From positions 1,848,621 to 1,912,620 of the forward strand of contig NC_092271.1 in assembly GCF_036320965.1 (NCBI RefSeq): 64,000 nucleotides of DNA, written 5' to 3'. The DNA is from Panulirus ornatus (taxonomy: Eukaryota; Arthropoda; Malacostraca; Decapoda; Palinuridae). Below, piece after piece: positions 12,065 through 27,375 of the stretch; position 1 is the first letter of the stretch; every line of letters starts with the position of its first letter. Made by a program: the position numbers and the translations under genes. The notes under the pieces are model-generated. The model was not told the origin of the DNA. It did not search any database and saw nothing but the letters and a program-made list of their open reading frames with translations.

Positions 12065-12849
12065 AGTTGATACAGTTGATAGAGATGCTCTGTGGAAGGT
12101 ATTAAGAATATATGGTGTGGGAGGCAAATTGTTAGAAGCAGTGAAAAGTTTTTATCGAGGATGTAAGACATGTGTACGTGTATGAAGAGAGGAAAGTGAT
12201 TGGTTCTCAGTGAATGTAGGTTTGCGCAGGGGTGTGTGATGTCTCCATGGTTGTTTAATTTGTTTTTGGATGGGGTTGTTAGGGAGGTAAATGCAAGAGT
12301 TTTGGAAAGAGGGGCAAGTATGAAGTCTGTTGGGGATGAGAGAGCTTGGGAAGTGAGTCAGTTGTTGTTCGTTGATGATACAGCGCTGGTGGCTGATTCA
12401 TGTGAGAAACTGCAGAAGCTGGTGACTGAGTTTGGTAAAGTGTGTGGAAGAAGAAAGTTAAGAGTAAATGTGAATAAGGGCAAGGCTATTAGGTACAGTA
12501 GGGTTGAGGGTCAAGTCAATTGGGAGGTGAGTTTGAATGGAGAAAAACTGGAGGAAGTGAAGTGTTTTAGATATCTGGGAGTGGATGTGGCAGCGGATGG
12601 AACCATGGAAGCGGAAGTGGATCATAGGGTGGGGGAGGGGGCGAAAATTCTGGGAGCCTTGAAGAATGTGTGGAAGTCGAGAACATTATCTCGGAAAGCA
12701 AAAATGGGTATGTTTGAAGGAATAGTGGTTCCAACAATGTTGTATGGTTGCGAGGCGTGGGCTATGGATAGAGTTGTGCGCAGGAGGATGGATGTGCTGG
12801 AAATGAGATGTCTGAGGACAATGTGTGGTGTGAGGTGGTTTGATCGAGT
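12061..12849 (+). mobile_element. 5'-truncated LINE, cut by gap
   Basis: It starts at [18 protein letters not shown] stop (TGA at about 12183) falls where other copies have VGREESDW, and two bases are missing in motif B (GTTTGCGCAGGGG). After that the frame 12200-12849 is open with FVDDTAL, an Ala-to-Val change beside the intact catalytic Asp pair, and runs to FDR at the gap. Not functional. Confidence 0.87.
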
Positions 12850-12949
12850 NNNNNNNNNNNNNNNNNNNNNNNNNNNNNNNNNNNNNNNNNNNNNNNNNNN
12901 NNNNNNNNNNNNNNNNNNNNNNNNNNNNNNNNNNNNNNNNNNNNNNNNN
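12850..12949. other. Assembly gap (100 N)
   Basis: Exactly 100 N. LINE sequence reads in opposite orientation on the two sides, so the join is within unrelated repeat copies. Confidence 0.99.
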
Positions 12950-14525
12950 ACCATACAAGTCACCCTTTTTTTAATAAATTCCAAAGGGCAATTTACCATC
13001 CAAACCTGCTGCCTTGCGGTTTTCATCTTCCCGCAAAGCTTTACTACCTCTTCTCTGTTTACCAAATCATTATCCCTAACATGTCACTTTGCACACCACT
13101 CGACCAAAACACCCTATATCTGCCATTCTATCATCAAACACATTCTAACAAACCTTCAAATACTCACTCGCATCTCCTGCCTACATCACCCTATAGTTAT
13201 CACCTCCCTATTTGCGCCCCTTCACTGAATGTTCCCTATTTGCTCCCTTGTCTTACGCACTTTTTTACTCCTTACAGAACATCTTTTATTCTCCCTAAAT
13301 TTAATGATACCTCTCTCACCCCCAACTCTCATTTGCCTTTTTTCACCTCTTGCACCTTTCTCTTGACCTCCTGTCTCTTTCTTTTATACGTCTCCCACTC
13401 AACTGCATTTTTTCCCTGCAAAAATCGTCCAAATGCCTCTCTCTTCTCTTTCACTAATACTCTTACTTCTTCATCCCACCACTCACTACCCTTTCTAATC
13501 AACCCAACTCCCACTCTTCTCATGCCACAAGCATCTTTTGCGCAATCCATCACTGATTCCCTAAATACATCCCATTCCTCCCCCACTCCCCTTACTTCCA
13601 TTGTTCTCACCATTTTCCATTCTGTACTCAGCCTCTCCTGGTACTTCCTCACACAGGTCTCCTTCTCAAGCTCACTTACTCTCACCACCCTCTTCACCCC
13701 AACATTCACTCTTCTTTTCTGAAAACCCATACAAATCTTCACCTTAGCCTCCACAAGATAATGATCGGACATCCCTCCAGTTGCACCTCTCAGCACATTA
13801 ACATCCAAAAGTCTCTCTTTCGCACGCCTGTCAATTAACACGTAATCCAATAACGCTCTCTGGCCATCTCTCCTACTTACATAAGTATACTTATGTATAT
13901 CTCGCTTTTTAAACCAGGTATTCCCAATCATCAGTCCTTTTTCAGCACATAAATCTACAAGCTCTTCACCATTTCCATTTACAACACTGAACACCCCATG
14001 TATACGAATTATTCCCTCAACTGCCACATTACTCACCTTTGCATTCAAATCACCCATCACTATAACCCGGTCTCGTGCATCAAAACCACTAACACACTCA
14101 TTCAGCTGCTCCCATAACACTTGCCTCTCATGATCTTTCTTCTCATGCCCAGGTGCATATGCACCAATAATCACCCACCTCTCTCCATCAACTTTCAGTT
14201 TTACCCATATTAATCGAGAATTTACTTTCTTACATTCTATCACATACTCCCACAACTCCTGTTTCAGGAGTAATGCTACTCCTTCCCTTGCTCTTGTCCT
14301 CTCACTAACCCCTGACTTTACTCCCCAGACATTCCCAAACCACTCTTCCCCTTTACCCTTGAGCTTCGTTTCACTCAGAGCCAAAACATCCAGGTTCCTT
14401 TCCTCAAACATACTACCTATCTCTCCTTTTTTCACATCTTGGTTACATCCACACACATTTAGGCACCCCACTCTGAGCCTTCGAGGAAGATGAGCACTCC
14501 CCGCGTGACTCCTTCTGTTTCCCAT
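12950..14525 (-). mobile_element. LINE copy with 5' end (APE and RT linker)
   Basis: Second copy reaching the element's start. From the gap to about 13330 it covers the AGKAAG and linker region but with many small indels (for example AAAGGGCAATTTACCATCC), typical of a poorly polished contig end. From 13330 the endonuclease frame is clean. It is a near duplicate of 1-1693, including the flanking leader and microsatellite. Confidence 0.87.
13329..14525 (-). CDS. LINE AP-endonuclease domain protein (398 aa)
   Basis: Target-nicking nuclease of the LINE. Motifs LNV, SETKL, AYAPG, MGDLNA, DYVLID and SDH are all present, so unlike the copy at 467-1693 the catalytic Asp of the GDxN motif is intact. 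It is two residues shorter at the N-terminus (MGNRRSHAGS) and stops at KKGK after the same A6 run, because of an additional missing G. RT motifs are not in frame. The start is set by agreement with the first copy. Confidence 0.85.
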   Translation of the reverse strand: MGNRRSHAGSAHLPRRLRVGCLNVCGCNQDVKKGEIGSMFEERNLDVLALSETKLKGKGEEWFGNVWGVKSGVSERTRAREGVALLLKQELWEYVIECKKVNSRLIWVKLKVDGERWVIIGAYAPGHEKKDHERQVLWEQLNECVSGFDARDRVIVMGDLNAKVSNVAVEGIIRIHGVFSVVNGNGEELVDLCAEKGLMIGNTWFKKRDIHKYTYVSRRDGQRALLDYVLIDRRAKERLLDVNVLRGATGGMSDHYLVEAKVKICMGFQKRRVNVGVKRVVRVSELEKETCVRKYQERLSTEWKMVRTMEVRGVGEEWDVFRESVMDCAKDACGMRRVGVGLIRKGSEWWDEEVRVLVKEKREAFGRFLQGKNAVEWETYKRKRQEVKRKVQEVKKGK

Positions 14526-14825
14526 TTTAGAAAGTTAATACAAGGAGGGGAGGATTTCTGGCCCCCCGCTCCCGTCCCCTCTAGTCGCTTTCTACGACAC
14601 GCGCGGAATGCGTGGGAAGTATTCTTTCACCCCTATCCCCAGGGATAATATACATATATATATACATATACACATAGACACACATACACATACATACGCA
14701 CATATACACACACACACACACATACATATATATACATATGAAAAATGTAAGAAACAATTTAGAAAACTGAAACTTCTAGCTTGAAATGAATGAAAAAATG
14801 AATGTCACATAATGGTTTAACCTCA
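14526..14825 (-). mobile_element. LINE leader, microsatellite and flanking block
   Basis: 14526-14645 is the LINE leader, 14646-14740 the TA/CA microsatellite, and 14741-14825 a block (GAAACTTCTAGCTTGAAATG) also found at about 1905-2000 and 2492-2580, where it lies next to the ubiquitin chimera. Here it breaks at AACCTC and passes straight into another LINE's coding end. Confidence 0.75.
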
Positions 14826-15300
14826 GGAGGGTGAAAGGAGGGCAAGGAATAAAGTGAATTGGATCGATATGGTATACCGGGGTTGACGTGCTGTCAGCGG
14901 ATTGAATCAGGGCATGTGAAGCGTCTGGGGTAAACCATGGAAAGTTGTGTGGGGCCTGGATGTGGAAAGGGAGCTGAGTGTGAACGAATGGGGCCTTTGT
15001 TGTCTTTTCCTAGTGCTACCTCGCACACATGAGGGGGGAGGGGAATGTTATTCCATATGTGGCGAGGTGGCGATGGGAATGAATAAAGGCAGACAGTGTG
15101 AATTGTGTGCATGGGTATATATGTATGTGTCTGTGTGTGTATATATATGTGTACATTGAGATGTATAGGTATGTTTATTTGCGTGTGTGGACGTGTATGT
15201 ATATACATTGTGTATGGTGGTGGGTTGGGCCATTTCTTTCGTCTGTTTCCTTGCGCTACCTCGCAAACGCGGGAGACAGCGACAAAGCAAAATAAATAAA
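14826..15300 (+). mobile_element. LINE 3' end, long 3' UTR form
   Basis: Contains the last codons ([19 protein letters not shown]), stop, and a long 3' UTR with the mid-UTR hairpin (CTACCTCGCACACATG about 15017-15032, right arm at about 15055) and the terminal hairpin TTGCG-CTACCT-CGCAA at about 15251-15266. Mirrored in the right arm at about 54249-54740, sharing private variants such as TACATTGTGTATGG. Confidence 0.85.
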
Positions 15301-15312
15301 TATAAATATATA

Positions 15313-16345
<1,033 letters not shown>

Positions 16346-18600
16346 AATGTGTACTACAGAAAGGCGGTCTTGTCTATAGACTCGCCGAGTAAATTACCTG
16401 ACTCACCATGAGTAACCATATTACACAAGCGCTAATAATTCATCCACATCCTTGGTAAGATAATACGTGTTGCTGGCGAGACATATCTTCTGCTTTACTA
16501 TCTTATATCTGCCTATATGTTATGCCTGATTTTAGCATAAAACCCTTTCATGGACCATCAGGTCTCGTGTTAGCTATCCTTCCCCTGTCCTCCCAGGTAT
16601 GAATACCAGCTCTGAGAATCACTCTTTGTTATGTCACGTACGTAAGTTTGCGGTACAAGATTATGCAAAGCTTTTTCCTTTTCTTTTTGTTACTGTAAGG
16701 TCAAGTGTGTCATTTTGAAACTGAATAGAAAGTAAAGAGTGATAATGAATCTTCAGTCTCAGTTATATAGTCCTAGGACCCATCTACGAGGTTCCTGCAG
16801 CTTCAGGGATGCGCTGCAGTCAGTGGCAGGTAAAGAATGAACTTCTTTGGAGTAAGAAATTCCTCAATGAAGTTTGACCAATGCTCGTCCACTGATCTTA
16901 CGCTCGCAGGGGAACCACATGCTGTCGGAGTCAGGCAACGAGTGACATTAATGAAGAAAATCAAGAAAATTGCGTTCTAGTGTCGTTGAACTTAGCAGAT
17001 CATTGCTTTCTCATTTGGGGAGTCTTTACGAGTCCGAGTTGAGAGAGAAGGTATGTTCTGTGAGAGACAGCGAACTAGTATTTGAGTAAGGACGGGAGGG
17101 AGGGACAGCTGGTATGTGTCCAATGAAATCATCAGCATGATAGTGAATGTGGTTGAGTGTTGAGGAACATACCATTTACTGGCTATATGAGAAACCACTG
17201 AGGGACATCATTATCAGCAGGAGAAGATGGGGAAGTTGCGCCATGAAGGACCACGACGATGGATCCTCTAGAGAGACAGCAATGCATTAGAAAACAGGAA
17301 GAACAAAAGGAAGGAAACTTAGAAAGCAACACTTAACGTCGCTCTCTCTTAAATGCTTCAGAAAAGTCGAGGTCCACAAGAAAAGATTCATCAAAATCCC
17401 GGAGAGAGAAGGATAAGAGATGAGTCACTCAGGAGAGAAGATAAAGAAAGTTTTGAGCGCAAAAAGCAATGTTGGCCTTTAAAAAAAATGGGATTTCATC
17501 ATTCAGTTAAGTTAAAGAAAAGTTTTAAAGCCTTTGAAAATAGCCGAAGGAAAAGTGATGAGATGATAAGTGGAAGAGGTTACAACAGTCTCCCTTCATT
17601 ACGATAAGCTGCACCAAGTCAGGCTTCCAAGACAAATTTAAGACAGAAATAAAACAAACGAGCAAAGAACGGATATCGTACGTTTAGTGGCACATTCCCT
17701 AAACAGATGGCACTGATGATAATGTTGAACACCATGGACTTGTATGGTCTTCTACTGAGCGTAGGAAGTAGGAATCAAAACTTTACCGAACTCCAACTCA
17801 TTGAACAGAACCTTAGAATTAAACACAGAATCTTCGACTCACTCTGATATTCCCAGAACTGGACACACAGTACACACAGACCTGGAGGTATCCTGACACA
17901 TAACATTAATAGATAACGAAACGGATTGATAGATAACGAAACAGATTGATAGATAACGACACAGATTGACAGAAACAAATGCTATTACATTGACGAGTTT
18001 TGTAGAAGATCGTGCAGTGCTCTCAGGTGAGCGTGTACGGCAATACCCGATGGCCAGATCAATCAACAGCAGGACTATACAGCCAATTATATTTTTCCAG
18101 TATACTCTTGACATAGTGCGTTAACTGATGCGGGTACAAGCCGAGGGCTGCTATCCTGGGATGCCATTAATACTGTACAAGAAAACTTTTCCAAAGCGTA
18201 AAACATTGTTTACCTTGATGCAGGCACGAGGAGTCAGATGAGGATCACAGCTTGAGTGTGTAGTGCAGGACAAACGATTGTTAACCCGCATACTTATCCA
18301 CTCGCCGACTTCGTTATGGTCGAAGTACAAAATACAATAAACGATAGTACGTCAGCAGAAACGATGGGCAACGAGAGACAATTGTAAAAATGCTCTTATT
18401 ATGCTGTTGTTGTTCGTTAGATTTGATGGCAAACAATTTATGGAGGCCTTTATGCCAGGCTTTCAAATATTCTCTTATCTTACTGCTCGTGAGATTAGCA
18501 TGGATTCTACATGTAAGGGACGGAGAAAACAGAGAGAACATGTTCATGTGCTGTTCCTATACATGGGACATGGAATAATAGTAAGTGTGAAATAATAGTA
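16346..18600. other. Low-copy intergenic sequence, left arm
   Basis: No recognised gene. A minus-strand frame at 18114-17839 starts with a signal-peptide-like stretch (GCIVLLLIDLAIGYC) and a short GATAGATAACGAAACAGATT repeat lies at 17917-17970. Mirrored at 51256-53270 at high identity. Confidence 0.5.
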
Positions 18601-19159
<559 letters not shown>

Positions 19160-19195
19160 TTATACTAACAATAATAATGACGATAATTATAATAA

Positions 19196-19563
19196 TGGAG
19201 TGAGTTTTTTGAAAGTTTGTTAAATGTGTTTGATGATAGAGTGGCAGATATAGGGTATTCTGGTCGGGGTGGTGTGCAAAGTGAGAGGGTCAGGAAGAAT
19301 GGTTTGGTTAAGAGAGAAGAGGTAGTGAAAGCTTTGCGAAAGATGAAATCCGGCAAGGCGGCGGGTTTGGATGGTAATGCAGTGGAATTTATTAAGAAAG
19401 TGGGTGACTGTGTTGTTGACTGGTTGGTAAAGATATTCAATGTATGTATGACTCATGGTGAGGTGCCTGAGGATTGGCGGAATGCTTGCATAGTGCCATT
19501 GTACAAAGGCAAAGGGGATAAAGATGAACATTCAAACTACAGAGACATAAGTTTGTTGAGTAG
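19196..19563 (+). mobile_element. LINE fragment, RT N-terminal region
   Basis: Encodes [60 protein letters not shown] and SNYRDISLL in one open frame. YSGRGG and KVGDCVVDW mark a subfamily different from the main one. Both ends are truncated; mirror at 50885-51252. Confidence 0.85.
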
Positions 19564-19685
19564 CGATCCTTAACTAGGAATGTCTTAACAAGCGATTCTT
19601 AACAGGCATGTCTTGACTATCTATCCTTAACCAGGTATGTATTGACCAGCAATTCTTAACCAGGTATGTCTTGACTAACCATCAT
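19563..19685. repeat. About 35 bp tandem repeat
   Basis: Units of the type ATCCTTAACCAGGTATGTCTTGAC with the core CTTAAC..GG.ATGT. Mirror 50705-50880 carries about one more unit. Confidence 0.75.
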
Positions 19686-19862
19686 TTAGAAATGAAAAAA
19701 GAAGACTATTTACTTTTCTTAAAATTCGGTGGTCACTTCCTAAGGAATTGTCATGTTGCTCTGCATGTGATTCTGGCCATTGGACAGTGAAACGATGTCC
19801 TCGGTATACAGCAGAAGAATCCCCGTGTCTTCCGAAAAATTCTATTGGCTATTATTCTACCA

Positions 19863-20290
19863 GTGTACTGAAATCATATGGAGAGAATGAGTGTGGAAAT
19901 GCTGACAAATAGAACATATGTGTCAGAAGTGGAGGAAACAATGACAAAGGGGAAGCCAAGTTGGAAGTAGAAATATGGAGCGAAAAATATTTTGAGTACT
20001 CGGGGCCTGAGCATATGAAAGGATGAAAGGTGAACACGGGATAGGGTGAAATGGAGAGATGTGATATACAGGGGGACACGTGAAGTTAATGGAATGAATC
20101 AGCATATATGCAGCAGCCGGAAGACACCATGGGAAAGGGCTGTCGGGCCTGGTTGTAGACAGAGGGCTGTAGTTTCACTGTATTACCCATGACAGCAAGA
20201 GAATGAATGTGAGCGAATGACCTTCTTCGTCTGTTTCTGGCGCTACCTCGTTAAAGGTGGAAACGACGAATAAAACTACATGAAAAAATA
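19863..20290 (+). mobile_element. Ancient LINE 3' end
   Basis: Recognisable as GGAGAGAATGAGTG, TATGTGTCAGAAGTGGAGGA, GGGGCCTGAGCAT, then 3' UTR to GGCGCTACCTCGTTAAAGG and an A-rich end. Divergence from other copies is high and the stem around CTACCT no longer pairs perfectly. Mirror at 50100-50525. Confidence 0.75.
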
Positions 20291-22388
20291 AGACAGCAAG
20301 ACTATGAACACCTCCTCGTTGTGTCTATATGTCCATCTTTTTTTTCCTGCAAATGGCATTTAAAACCAGACTGAAGTTGTTCTATTATTCAGATGTGCAA
20401 CAATTCAGATTACAAGTATCCCTGGTGCTCCCAGATTAACAGGTTCTCGTGTATGACCTCTCTGCTTACCCTGTCAGAGGCACCTCTAGGTCGACAGATT
20501 TCCCACATGAAGCATCAGAGTTATTCTAAATCATGACACAGGCAGAAGTGCTTCTCCCTTTCGTGATCACATGACGATTGGGCGGTTGACGAATTATATT
20601 TTCATGCAGAAGTCTCCGTAATACTGTTTTCTTATTCATATCTTACTTAAACCAGGGTTCAGATATTACTTAAACCAGGGTCCAAGTGTTACTTAAACCA
20701 GGCCTCAGATATTACCTAAACCACAGTTCAAATATACTGGAAGGAAGTCTCACTAACATCTAGATATTCGGATAATTACTGTCTTTTCTTCCATTTGCGA
20801 GGTACACAAGTGCAAGATGTCCTAAACAGATCAAGAAGAAGCCCGTCCCTCATGCCAGCAACATAGTTAGTAACAACGTATATCATGACCTGATGCTACA
20901 GATATTTCATGTTCACTGCCTCTGGTATGTTGTTCCTCGTTATAATAACACAGGTGTCATTCTCCGACGTATAGTCACTCGGTGTTGATTCTTACCTAAA
21001 AGTTCTCATGACTTCCTTGACCCTGCCGGGCAGCATGACCACTGTCTGTAGGTCATGCACCTGGTACTCTACCTCTCTCCGTGTGTCACTTCCACCCTTC
21101 TGTTTCACAGTTCTTCTTCAGGAATCCATCAAATATTTAATCCTTGAATCTTTCTTAACACCAGCTCACCTTTTTTGATTTTTGTTTTGTTCCTCAATAC
21201 GTCCCTAATTTCACTATCTTTTGTATTCCTATACCGATGTTTATGCATCCATCAGTGATCTAAGCCTAGTGTTCATACTGTAGTTTGCCGGTAACTTCAC
21301 TTCTCTTGTTACAAACCTTCTTTAAAGGTCAGAATAGTCAGTAACATATAAATCTTTAAGAAGCTGTCAGTATCCATCATTTCATAATTAACACACGAAT
21401 CCTGTACAGCTTTGATTAGTTCCTATTTTGTTCATATTGTTTGACAACCAATACATCTTTCACTCTTCACTTATCTGTATTTACCTGACAGATGAATCAC
21501 TGGTGTTGCAAAGTGATCATTGAATGACTCCCTAACCAACCCAAACCTCATCCTTAATTACCAGGAATGAAAATAACTGAAAAAACAATCCTTCCTCCTT
21601 CCATCTGGGAAGGTTCATCGTTGCTCGATACTTCATAATCGACAAATTCATCAAACATTGCGACAACATAGTTTAGAATTAAATTGCTTAAAAACCACAA
21701 AAGGTTAAGAGTTGATGTAAATGAGTTGTTCAGAATGATCAGAGGCATCGTTCTTCTCGATCTAAGTAGTTGCTCAAGACTTGATTTCGTTGCTTTCACT
21801 CGTAGTGTTGGATTCAGAGTCGTGAACAAATACTTTATCTGGAATGAGGCGAAGTTCATGTTCGTCAACAGGATGTTATCGTGTGGAATGATAAGCCAAC
21901 TGGAGAAGTAGAGAGGACAATCATAGTCATCATAATGAATATATTTTATAAACACTTCAGGGCCACAAGTAACATGTTTGCTCCTCCTTCGTTAAATGGA
22001 ATTTGTTTAAGTTTTGCTGTGACACGTTTGTGTGCCTTCCAACCTTTACTACGGTGAATGTGTGTGTGATATCGTCCACAGATGGCTTGAGAATATTTAG
22101 CAATTTGTTGGTGTCGGAATTTTCTTTCTTTTCCCTCGTAAGAATTTCAAAAAATTTGATAATTTTCTTATATTTTGCTTCAGGGAACAGGATCTTCCTC
22201 CTCATTTCTCACATCATTCAGGCTACGATAGTGTTTACCACATCACTCGTCCCTCGACCAGATCCTCGTCCAGGTTCTCATGGTCCAGTATGATCACTGA
22301 GGACATGGAGCATATCAACACAGTACCTCGGACCAGCGTCACTACCACATGATGAGGCCTTTCCTCATCAAGGAATTGACTACTTCAT
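20291..22388. other. Low-copy intergenic sequence with short repeat
   Basis: Contains a roughly 27 bp repeat TTACTTAAACCAGGGTTCAG (20640-20730). Minus-strand frames at 21955-21554 (133 aa) and 22205-21957 are not recognised; the mirror of the first has a stop within it, so coding is doubtful. Confidence 0.45.
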
Positions 22389-22394
22389 CCACCA

Positions 22395-22615
22395 CTCCAA
22401 TCACATGCAATCTATCGCGATCATCCACGACAACAGTCACATACAATCTATCGCGATCATCCACTACCAAAATTACATACAATTCATCGCGATCATCCAC
22501 TACCACAGTCACATACAATCTATCGCGATCATCCACTACCACAATCACATAGAATCCATCGCCATCATCCACTACCACAATCACATGCAATCTATCGCGA
22601 TCTTCCACTACTACC
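22395..22615. repeat. 36 bp minisatellite, about 6 copies
   Basis: Unit contains ATCTATCGCGATCATCCACT and ACCACAATCACATAC. Being a multiple of three it gives 12-residue repeats (DDRDRLYVTVVV) on the minus strand. Mirror 47630-47995 has about 10 copies. Confidence 0.92.
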
Positions 22616-22619
22616 AAGT

Positions 22620-22837
22620 ATGTTCAGACCCCGATCGCTCAAGATATTTCTAACTCCATCCTTCTACCTCCAATTTGATCTCCCGCGTCTTCTTGTTCCC
22701 TCCGCCTCTGACACATATATCCTCTTTGTCAATCTTTCAACACACTCTACTTTGCTCTCTCAACCAGACTCTTTTTATTTCCACACATCTATCTTATTCT
22801 TACATTACTTACTCGATCAAATCACCTCAAACCACGT
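22620..22837 (-). mobile_element. LINE C-terminal fragment
   Basis: Minus-strand match to the [10 protein letters not shown] to VRWFDR region, with the WFGHMERM segment deleted and many substitutions. Mirror at 47400-47618. Confidence 0.8.
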
Positions 22838-23064
22838 GTTCATTTCTGGTTGTTGGAGGTTTGTATGTTCTATGAAGGTATGCGTTCCTATGCACTTTGT
22901 ACGGATTCATATACCTCCGCCTTTTACAGTTTGGTTCTGTAAAATGCTATTTGCTGGTTGTGTGAGCCTGATGGGAAATGACCGGTGGAGACCCCATTGC
23001 TCACCAAAATAAGGGAAAGGGTATTCGATTACATAGTATTCGAATGGTCATGTAACTATTAGGG
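22838..23064. other. Unassigned; possible decayed SINE tail
   Basis: The stretch TTGTTGGAGGTTTGTATGTT (about 22850-22870) resembles the downstream end of the tRNA-derived element at 23125-23147, suggesting a second older copy. The remainder is not recognised. Confidence 0.35.
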
Positions 23065-23145
23065 GTGATCATAGTCTAGCAGTATCGCTCCCGCCTGCCA
23101 CGCAGGGGTCCAGGGTTCGATCCTGGCTGCTGGAGGCTTGTATGT

Positions 23146-23148
<3 letters not shown>
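23065..23148 (+). mobile_element. tRNA-Gly(GCC)-derived SINE head or tRNA pseudogene
   Basis: An A box TAGTCTAGCAG (23072-23082) and B box GGTTCGATCC (23114-23123) are present. The anticodon loop CTGCCAC with GCC at centre and a perfect T stem CCAGG/CCTGG match tRNA-Gly. The 5' and 3' acceptor halves (GTGATCA and CTGCTGG) do not pair, so it is not a working tRNA. It is followed by GGCTTGTATGTTAAA and (TA)n. Mirror copy at 47090-47176. Confidence 0.78.
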
Positions 23149-23176
<28 letters not shown>

Positions 23177-23189
23177 TTCTTTTTATATA

Positions 23190-25511
<2,322 letters not shown>

Positions 25512-27279
25512 GCTTTGTCGCTGTCTCCCGCGTTTGCGAGGTAGCGCAAGGAAACAGACGAAAGAAATGGCCCAACCCACCCCCATACACATGTATATAC
25601 ATACGTCCACACACGCAAATATACATACCTACACAGCTTTCCATGGTTCACACCAGACGCTTCACATGCCTTGATTCAATCCACTGGCAGCACGTCAACC
25701 CCGGTATACCACATCGCTCCAATTCATTCTATTCCTTGCCCTCCTTTCACCCTTCTGCATGTTCAGGCCCCGATCACACAAAATCTTTTTCACTCCATCT
25801 TTCCACCTCCAATTTGGTCTCCCTCTTCTCCTCGTTCCATCCACCTCCGACACATATATCCTCTTGGTCAATCTTTCCTCACTCATTCTCTCCATGTGAC
25901 CAAACCATTTCAAAACACCCTCTTCTGCTCTCTCAACCACGATCTTTTTATTTCCACACATCTCTCTTACCCTTACGTTACTTACTCGATCAAACCACCT
26001 CACACCACACATTGTCCTCAAACATCTCATTTCCAGCACATCCATCCTCCTGCGCACAACTCTATCCATAGTCCACACCTCGCAACCATACAACATTGTT
26101 GGAACCACTATTCCTTCAAACATACCCATTTTTGCTCTCGGAGATAATGTTCTCGACTTCCACACATTCTTCAAGACTCCCAGAATTTTCGCCCCCTCCC
26201 CCACCCTATGATCCACTTCCGCTTCCATGGTTCCATCCGCTGCCAGATCCACTCCCAGATATCTAAAACAATTCACTTCATCCAGTTTTTCTCCATTCAA
26301 ACTCACCTCCCAATTGACTTGACCCTCAACCCTACTGTACCTAATAACCTTGCTCTTATTCACATTTACTCTTAACTTTCTTCTTCCACACACTTTACCA
26401 AACTCAGTCACCAGCTTCTGTAGTTTCTCAGATGAATCACCCACCAGAGCTGTATCATCAGTGAACAACAACTGACTCACTTCCCAAGCTCTCTCATCCC
26501 CAACAAACTTCATACTTGCCCCTCTTTCCAAAACCCTTGCATTAACCTCCCTAACAACCCCATCCATAAACAAATTAAACAACCATGGAGACATCACACA
26601 CCCCTGCCGCAAACCTACATTCACTGAGAACCAATCACTTTCCTCTCTTTCTACACGTACACATGCCTTACATCCTCGATAAAAACTTTTCACTGCTTCT
26701 AACAACTTGCCTCCCACACCATATATTCTTAATACCATCCACAGAGCATCTCTATCAACTCTATCATATGCCTTCTCCAGATCCATAAATGCTACATACA
26801 AATCCATTTCATTTCTAAGTATTTCTCACATACATTCTTCAAAGCAAACACCTGATCCACACATCCTCTACCACTTCTGAAACCACACTGCTCTTCCCCA
26901 ATCTGATGCTCTGTACATGCCTTCACCCTCTCAATCAATACCCTCCCATATAATTTGCCAGAAACACTCAACAAACTTATACCTCTGTAATTTGAGCACT
27001 CACTCTTATCCCCTTTGCCTTTGTACAATGGCACTATGCACGCATTCCGCCAATCCTCAGGCACCTCACCATGAGTCATACATACATTAAATAACCTTAC
27101 CAACCAGTCAACAATACAGTCATCCCCTTTTTTAATAAATTCCACTGCAATACCATCCAAACCTGCTGCCTTGCCGGCTTTCATCTTCAGCAAAGCTTTT
27201 ACTACCTCTTCTCTGTTTACCAAATCATTTTCCCTAACCCTCGCACTTTTGCACACCACCTCGACCAAAATATCCTATA

Positions 27280-27281
<2 letters not shown>
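25512..27281 (-). mobile_element. LINE copy (3' UTR to RT), left arm only
   Basis: Covers short 3' UTR (25512-25694), a long intact RT/C-terminal frame, and after one frameshift near 26800 the RT N-terminal part (27268-26792). It ends at DIG beside (TA)n. Young by its single frameshift and short A tail; absent from the right arm. Confidence 0.9.
25695..26807 (-). CDS. LINE reverse transcriptase, partial (370 aa)
   Basis: Open from [18 protein letters not shown] (motif A) through GLRQGCVMSPWLFNL (motif B), FTDDTAL (catalytic pair kept, preceding Ala to Thr), [27 protein letters not shown] to VVYRG stop. The upstream RT blocks lie in another frame because a base is missing near YLEMKWICM, so translation would not reach this start from the element's own 5' end. 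Confidence 0.82.
   Translation of the reverse strand: MDLYVAFMDLEKAYDRVDRDALWMVLRIYGVGGKLLEAVKSFYRGCKACVRVEREESDWFSVNVGLRQGCVMSPWLFNLFMDGVVREVNARVLERGASMKFVGDERAWEVSQLLFTDDTALVGDSSEKLQKLVTEFGKVCGRRKLRVNVNKSKVIRYSRVEGQVNWEVSLNGEKLDEVNCFRYLGVDLAADGTMEAEVDHRVGEGAKILGVLKNVWKSRTLSPRAKMGMFEGIVVPTMLYGCEVWTMDRVVRRRMDVLEMRCLRTMCGVRWFDRVSNVRVREMCGNKKIVVERAEEGVLKWFGHMERMSEERLTKRIYVSEVDGTRRRGRPNWRWKDGVKKILCDRGLNMQKGERRARNRMNWSDVVYRG

Positions 27282-27371
<90 letters not shown>
27282..27371. repeat. (TA)n microsatellite
   Basis: Joins the 5' truncation points of two LINEs in opposite orientation. Confidence 0.95.

Positions 27372-27375
<4 letters not shown>

Noticed and set aside
17839..18114. Minus frame beginning with a signal-peptide-like segment (mirror 51501-51776)
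   Set aside because: Conserved only because the two arms are near-identical; no splice donor with good context, no homology recognised.
19735..19810. Plus-strand zinc-knuckle-like CSACDSGHWTVKRC
   Set aside because: Spacing is CX2CX3HX5C and not the canonical CX2CX4HX4C, and there is no surrounding gag-like frame.
21554..22205. Minus-strand frames of 133 and 82 residues (mirror 48178-48836)
   Set aside because: No recognisable domain, and the mirror copy interrupts the longer frame with a stop.
22342..22617. DDRDRLYVTVVV 12-residue repeat protein (also 47622-48041)
   Set aside because: 36 bp minisatellite, open on both strands; no gene context.
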